DNA from: Azonexus hydrophilus
GTDB taxonomy: Bacteria > Pseudomonadota > Gammaproteobacteria > Burkholderiales > Rhodocyclaceae
Assembly: GCF_001956855.1 (NCBI RefSeq)
Contig: NZ_MTHD01000002.1
Span: 434,001-498,000, forward strand
Length of the DNA: 64,000 nt
Direction of reading: 5' to 3'
The notes under the pieces are model-generated. The model was given only the letters and a program-made list of their open reading frames with translations. It ran no database searches and was not told where the DNA came from. Made by a program: the position numbers and the translations under genes. Positions 59,619-64,000 of the stretch are shown piece after piece (positions within the stretch are counted from its first letter, which is position 1; the number at the start of each line of letters is the position of its first letter).

Positions 59619-62194
59619 TTGAGCAGGCCTTTCAGCGCGTACAGGGCATCAAGCGCCTCGCGCGGCGTCAGGCTGTCCGGATCGATGGCGGCCAGGTGTT
59701 CGACGACGGGATGTGGTTCGGGCTCGATGATTTCCGGCTCCGGTGCCTGTGCGAACAGGTCCGGCTGCAACGGGTCGGCGACGGCGCGCTGCTCGAATTC
59801 GCGCAACTGCTTGCGCGCGGCCCGCACGACGGCGGCGGGTATTCCCGCCAGCGCCGCGACCTGAATCCCGTAACTCTGGTTGGCCGGGCCTTCCTCGACG
59901 GCGTGCATGAAGACGATGCGGTCGTTATGCTCGACGGCGCCGAGATGCACGTTGGCCAGTTCGCTGTATTCGTGCGACAGCCGGGTCAGCTCGAAATAAT
60001 GCGTGGCGAACAGCGTCAGGCTGCGGTTCTTGTCGATCAGGTGGCGCAGGATGGCGAAGGCCAATGCCATGCCGTCGAAGGTCGAGGTGCCGCGGCCGAT
60101 TTCGTCCATCAGCACCAGGCTCTGGTTCGTCGCGTGGTGCAGGATGGCGGCGGCTTCGGTCATCTCGACCATGAAGGTCGAGCGGCCGGACGCCAGATCG
60201 TCGGAAGCGCCGATGCGGGTGAAGATGCGGTCGAGCGGGCCGAGGACGCAGCGGTCGGCGGGCACGAAGCTGCCGATGTGGGCGAGCAGGGCGATCAGCG
60301 CGACCTGGCGCATGTAGGTCGATTTACCGCCCATGTTCGGGCCGGTGATCAGCAACAGGCGCCGGCTTTCGGCCAACAGGCAGTCGTTGGCGATGAAAGT
60401 CTCGGCGCTTTGCGCCAGTTCGTTCTCGACCACCGGGTGACGGCCGCCCTCCACGGTCAACTGCGTTTCCAAGGCAAATTCCGGCTTGCACCAGTTGCGC
60501 TTCAAGGCGGATTCAGCAAAGCCGGCGAGCAGATCAAGCTGGGCGACGGCGCGGGCGATGGTCTGCAGCGTCGGCACCACCGGCAGCAGCACGTCGAGGA
60601 TCTGTTCGTAGAGCAGCTTCTCGCGCGCCAGCGAACGTTCCTGCGCCGACAGCGCCTTGTCCTCGAAAGCCTTCAGCTCCGGCGTGATGTAGCGCTCGGC
60701 GTTCTTCAGCGTCTGCCGGCGGCGGTAGTCGTCGGGAATCTTGTCGACGTGGGCGTGCGTGACCTCGATGTAGAAGCCATGAACCTTGTTGAATTCGACC
60801 TTGAGGCTGCCGATACCGGTCCGCTCGCGTTCGCGCACTTCCATGTCGACCAGAAAGGCGCCGCAGTTGTCGTTGAGCGAGCGCAGCTCATCCAGATCGG
60901 CGTCGAAGCCTGGCGCGATGACGCCGCCGTCGCGCACCTGGGCGCCCGGTTCGGCGGCGATGGCGCGGACCAGAAGATCGAGGGCTTCCGCCGGCGTTTC
61001 GAGTTCGGCGAAGGATTGCTGCAGCAAAGCCGACGGCGTGCCGGCCAGCGGCGCGCGCAGTTCCGGCAGGCGGGCGAGCGATTCGCGCAGGCTGGCGAGG
61101 TCGCGCGGGCGGGCGTTGCGCAAGGCAATGCGGCCGGCGATGCGTTCAATGTCGGCGATCCCGCGCAAGGCTTTTCTCGTCTCGCCGGCCAGTCGACCGT
61201 AATCGTCGAGCAGCGCTTCGACCGCACCATGGCGGGCGGCCGGCACGGCGCGGTCGCGCAGCGGGTGGTGCAGCGTGTGGCGCAGGAGGCGCGAGCCCAT
61301 GCTGGTGACGCAGTTATCCAAAAGCGAGAACAGCGTCGGTGACGGCTGCCCGCGCAGGGTTTCAGTCAGTTCCAGGTTGCGCCGCGTCGCGAGATCGAGG
61401 CCGAGGTAAGCGCCTTCAATTTCTACGGTCAACCCGCGCAAATGCGGCAATTTGCCCGACTGCGTTGCCTGCGCGTACTGGAGCAGGGCTCCGGCCGCGG
61501 CAATCGCCGGCTTCAGGCCTTCGGCACCGAAACCGGCAAGTGAGGCGACTTCGAACTGGTCGCAGAGCAGGCGCCGGGCCGAGTCGAAATCGAAATACCA
61601 GTCCGGCTGGCGTGTACGTGCCACATCGACGCCAAAGTTCGGCGTCCAGCTTTCCGGGTAGAGGATTTCCGCCGGGCGGATACGCTCCAGCGTCGCCGGG
61701 ATTTGCTCGGCCGGCACCTCGATCAGGATGAATTCACCGCTGGCCAGATTCAGCCGGGCAATGCCGGCCGTGTTGCGCAGCGTCGTCACGGCGAGCAGCC
61801 AGATGTCCTGCTTGTCGTCGATCAGCGCCGCGTCGGTCAGCGTGCCCGGCGTGACGATGCGCGCCACCGCCCGCTCGACCGGCCCCTTGCTGGTCGCCGG
61901 ATCGCCGATCTGCTCGCAGATCACCGCCGACTCGCCCAACTTCACCAGCCGCGCCAGGTAAGGCTCCAGCGAATGGAAAGGCACGCCGCACATCTTGATC
62001 GGCACCCCGGCCGACTGCCCGCGCGTGGTCAGCGTGATGTCGAGCAGCCGCGCCGCCTTCTCGGCGTCCTCGTAGAACAGCTCGTAGAAGTCGCCCATAC
62101 GGTAGAAGAGCAGGGTGTTCGGATGCTTCGCCTTGAGCCCGAGATACTGGACCATCATCGGGGTGTGCTTGGGGCTGTCGGCGGTTTTGCTCAT
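59615..62194 (-). CDS. mutS: DNA mismatch repair protein MutS
   Basis: An 859-residue ATPase that recognises mismatches. The N-terminal mismatch-binding domain has [14 protein letters not shown] with the Phe-x-Glu-like pair, the connector, lever and clamp domains follow, and the ATPase has [14 protein letters not shown] (Walker A), [12 protein letters not shown] (Walker B and signature) and the C-terminal helix-turn-helix ([12 protein letters not shown]). Full length for MutS1. It is read from its own promoter near 62200 on the minus strand, divergent from hipB. Confidence 0.97.
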   Translation of the reverse strand: MSKTADSPKHTPMMVQYLGLKAKHPNTLLFYRMGDFYELFYEDAEKAARLLDITLTTRGQSAGVPIKMCGVPFHSLEPYLARLVKLGESAVICEQIGDPATSKGPVERAVARIVTPGTLTDAALIDDKQDIWLLAVTTLRNTAGIARLNLASGEFILIEVPAEQIPATLERIRPAEILYPESWTPNFGVDVARTRQPDWYFDFDSARRLLCDQFEVASLAGFGAEGLKPAIAAAGALLQYAQATQSGKLPHLRGLTVEIEGAYLGLDLATRRNLELTETLRGQPSPTLFSLLDNCVTSMGSRLLRHTLHHPLRDRAVPAARHGAVEALLDDYGRLAGETRKALRGIADIERIAGRIALRNARPRDLASLRESLARLPELRAPLAGTPSALLQQSFAELETPAEALDLLVRAIAAEPGAQVRDGGVIAPGFDADLDELRSLNDNCGAFLVDMEVRERERTGIGSLKVEFNKVHGFYIEVTHAHVDKIPDDYRRRQTLKNAERYITPELKAFEDKALSAQERSLAREKLLYEQILDVLLPVVPTLQTIARAVAQLDLLAGFAESALKRNWCKPEFALETQLTVEGGRHPVVENELAQSAETFIANDCLLAESRRLLLITGPNMGGKSTYMRQVALIALLAHIGSFVPADRCVLGPLDRIFTRIGASDDLASGRSTFMVEMTEAAAILHHATNQSLVLMDEIGRGTSTFDGMALAFAILRHLIDKNRSLTLFATHYFELTRLSHEYSELANVHLGAVEHNDRIVFMHAVEEGPANQSYGIQVAALAGIPAAVVRAARKQLREFEQRAVADPLQPDLFAQAPEPEIIEPEPHPVVEHLAAIDPDSLTPREALDALYALKGLLK

Positions 62195-62362
62195 GGTGCT
62201 AGGGGAGGAAAAGGTGGTGATTTTAACAGGGGCGCACTAAGCGGTGAGCGCATGCGAGAGTTGATTATGGTTTGTTCATGGTGACCGCACAGATCAGGGT
62301 TTGTTTTCGTATAACGCTCCCATAAGGTCTCTATTGTTTAATAAGCAGTCTGATAGGAGTTG

Positions 62363-62392
62363 TTGTTTCAAGTTCGTCATTGCTTGTATAGA
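62363..62392 (+). promoter_or_regulatory. Probable hipBA promoter
   Basis: TTGTTT (62363-62368), an 18-base spacer and TATAGA (62387-62392) lie in an AT-rich stretch before hipB, unlike the GC-rich flanks. Confidence 0.5.
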
Positions 62393-62401
62393 ATTGATCC
62401 T

Positions 62402-62416
62402 GTAAAAAATTTTTAC
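62402..62416. promoter_or_regulatory. AT-rich inverted repeat, possible HipB operator
   Basis: GTAAAAAATTTTTAC is an inverted repeat (seven-base arms around one base) just downstream of the predicted promoter, where autoregulation by the antitoxin would be expected. It does not match the E. coli HipB site. Confidence 0.4.
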
Positions 62417-62448
62417 GGAGCATGATCGCTCTCATCGGAACGCCTGAC

Positions 62449-62772
62449 ATGGACTCCCACATCCCGCTGCCCGTCGAACGGGCCATACAGAAATTCGGTG
62501 CCGACATTTCCCTGGCGCGTCGACGCCGGCATATCTCCCAGGTCTCGCTGGCCGAGCGCATGGGCGCCTCGGTGTCTACCGTACGACGCATGGAGAAAGG
62601 CGATGTGCGAGTGCCCATCCACTTCTTCGCCCGCGCGCTGCATGTCTTCGGTGAAATCCAGGCGTTGGAAAACCTCCTGGATACGGCTAAAGACGATATC
62701 GGCCTGACTCTGATGGATGAGCGCCTGCCCAAGCGAGTGCGCAGCAAGCCAGCTTCGTCGGGAGCGCTGTGA
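62449..62772 (+). CDS. hipB: HipB-type helix-turn-helix antitoxin
   Basis: About 107 residues with one Xre/HipB-like helix-turn-helix (ISQVSLAERMGASVSTVRRMEKGD). In HipBA systems HipB neutralises and represses HipA. The ATG at 62449 is preferred; an upstream ATG at 62422 has GGAG only one base before it. Its stop overlaps the hipA start (ATGA), so the two are coupled. Its closeness to a HipA gene supports the call more than its own sequence. Confidence 0.8.
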   Translation: MDSHIPLPVERAIQKFGADISLARRRRHISQVSLAERMGASVSTVRRMEKGDVRVPIHFFARALHVFGEIQALENLLDTAKDDIGLTLMDERLPKRVRSKPASSGAL

Positions 62773-64000
62773 TGGCGGTCGTTGCCACGATCCGCCGACA
62801 GGTACAGCTCTGTATCGGTAAGGTCGGTCTGCCCGTGGGTTCGCTCGTTTATGTCCGCCAGGGACGGCGCGAGAACAGTGCCTTTGCCTATGACGAGGAC
62901 TGGTTGGCGAGCACGGCACGTTTCAACGTCTCGGCCGATCTGCAACTGATGGCTGGGCACCAGTCACACAAGGCGGCCTCGCTCCATGATTCGGTATTCC
63001 ACGGCGCTATCGCTGACACCGCGCCCGATGCCTGGGGCCGCCGCGTCATCGCCCGAGATCACGCCAAACGGCGCAAGGACGATCCGCGACTGCCTGCCCT
63101 GACGGAACTGGACTACCTGCTTGCGGTGGATGACTTCAGCCGGGTTGGCGCGCTGCGCCTGCGCGACCCGAATGGCACCTGGCAACGGATGACGATGAGT
63201 GGGCAGCGCAGCACACCGCCGTTGATCGAACTGGAGCGGGTATTTTTGGCCAGCCGTGCTGTGGAGCGCGGTGATGAGACTGCCGAAGATCTGCGCTATC
63301 TGCAAGGCAGGGGCACGTCACTGGGTGGCATGCGCCCCAAGTGCACACTGATTGACGAGGATGGCCGGCTCGCCATCGGCAAGTTCCCGAGCGTGGGCGA
63401 CGCTCGCAGTGTCACCAGTGGTGAGGTTCTGGCCTTGAAGCTGGCGGCATTGGCAGGCATTGATGCGGCACCGGCACGGGTCGTTTTGCTGGGCGAGGTG
63501 CCGGTGGCCGTTATCGGTCGATTCGATCGAGACCAAGCGGATGGACGCATCCCGTATCAATCCGCCGCGTCGCTACTGCAGGCTTCGCGCGACGAAGATC
63601 GCAGCTACACCGAGATCGCCGACGCCATCCGCGCCCACGGCCATGCTCCAACGCAGGATGTGCGGCAACTCTGGCGCCGGCTGGTTTTCAATCTACTGAT
63701 CACCAATGTGGACGACCACCTGCAGAACCACGGCTTTCTGCATGTGGCACATGGCCAATGGCGTTTGGCGCCGGCCTTCGACATCAATCCGTTTCCGGAA
63801 AAGGACCGGGAATCTAAGACCTGGCTGTCCGAGCAGGATGGGCCGATCACCGATGTCGGCATGCTGCTGGCGCGTGCCGCCTATTTCGGGCTGGACGAAG
63901 CGCAGGCCCGCACCGTGCTGGCTGAAGTACATGCTGCAGTGGCGAACTGGCGGCAGGTGGCACTCAGTGCGGAAGTGGGCTTGCGGCAGGAGGAGCTCGA
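62772..64000 (+). CDS. hipA: HipA-family serine/threonine kinase toxin, truncated by window end
   Basis: At least 409 residues, running off the window without a stop. Features of HipA kinases: an N-terminal HipA-1-like subdomain (SVFHGAIADTAPDAWGRRVI), the Gly-rich loop GRGTSLGGMRPK, ERFDR-like IGRFDRD, the catalytic NVDDHLQNHGFL, and the metal-binding Asp in FDINP. E. coli HipA, which phosphorylates GltX, is 440 residues, so nearly all the gene is present. It starts by overlapping hipB. No break or frameshift is seen. Confidence 0.88.
   Translation, partial: MAVVATIRRQVQLCIGKVGLPVGSLVYVRQGRRENSAFAYDEDWLASTARFNVSADLQLMAGHQSHKAASLHDSVFHGAIADTAPDAWGRRVIARDHAKRRKDDPRLPALTELDYLLAVDDFSRVGALRLRDPNGTWQRMTMSGQRSTPPLIELERVFLASRAVERGDETAEDLRYLQGRGTSLGGMRPKCTLIDEDGRLAIGKFPSVGDARSVTSGEVLALKLAALAGIDAAPARVVLLGEVPVAVIGRFDRDQADGRIPYQSAASLLQASRDEDRSYTEIADAIRAHGHAPTQDVRQLWRRLVFNLLITNVDDHLQNHGFLHVAHGQWRLAPAFDINPFPEKDRESKTWLSEQDGPITDVGMLLARAAYFGLDEAQARTVLAEVHAAVANWRQVALSAEVGLRQEEL

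Overview
The window reads as chromosome of a Gram-negative betaproteobacterium, most likely order Rhodocyclales (Dechloromonas/Azonexus-like). That placement is an inference from protein style and gene order: trpS of the long 400-residue type, alaA-like aminotransferase followed by hom, a DUF2249 gene and thrC, rimP-nusA-infB-rbfA-truB-rpsO-pnp in line, nadC beside a diguanylate cyclase, and pyrG-kdsA-eno-ftsB. No rRNA gene is present. Most of the window is GC-rich; the stretch from about 22 to 40 kb looks less so.

Layout. 0.2-1.9 kb: three small lipoprotein genes (CsgG-like, DUF4810, GNA1162/DUF799). 2.0-6.7 kb: the glycine cleavage operon gcvT-gcvH-gcvP on the minus strand, led by a promoter, a tandem glycine riboswitch and a terminator-like expression platform. 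6.8-12.6 kb: PHP phosphoesterase, YciO-type protein, site-2 protease, trpS, scpA, scpB, rluB. 12.6-21.4 kb: a transcription/translation operon with a strong promoter and a leader attenuator, then truB, rpsO and pnp. 21.4-22.2 kb: dksA and tRNA-Pro/tRNA-Arg. 22.2-27.4 kb: a secreted putative protease, an SGNH esterase, a hybrid histidine kinase and galE.

27.6-40.3 kb is the surface and biofilm region: an exopolysaccharide export module (EpsL-like barrel, Wza-like exporter, Wzz/BY-kinase, PHP tyrosine phosphatase, VpsP-like protein), then LapG protease, an MltD-like lytic transglycosylase, a PAS-GGDEF-EAL protein with a dead receiver, a small secreted protein and LapD. It joins capsule export with c-di-GMP control of cell-surface proteolysis.

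40.3-64 kb is mostly housekeeping: amino-acid synthesis (aminotransferase, hom, thrC), an FNR-box-associated DUF2249/membrane protein pair, NAD synthesis and repair (nadC, nnrDE), a glutamate-synthase-like oxidoreductase, an HDAC-like hydrolase, CnoX, pyrG-kdsA-eno-ftsB, a peroxiredoxin, an SlyD-like isomerase, a phosphoesterase and mutS. The right edge is a HipBA toxin-antitoxin pair, with hipA cut by the window end.

The most unusual signal belongs to no gene: the decamer TGCGGTCRAC and its complement occur at least 24 times on both strands, in genes, intergenic DNA and even the riboswitch, where roughly one copy or fewer is expected by chance.
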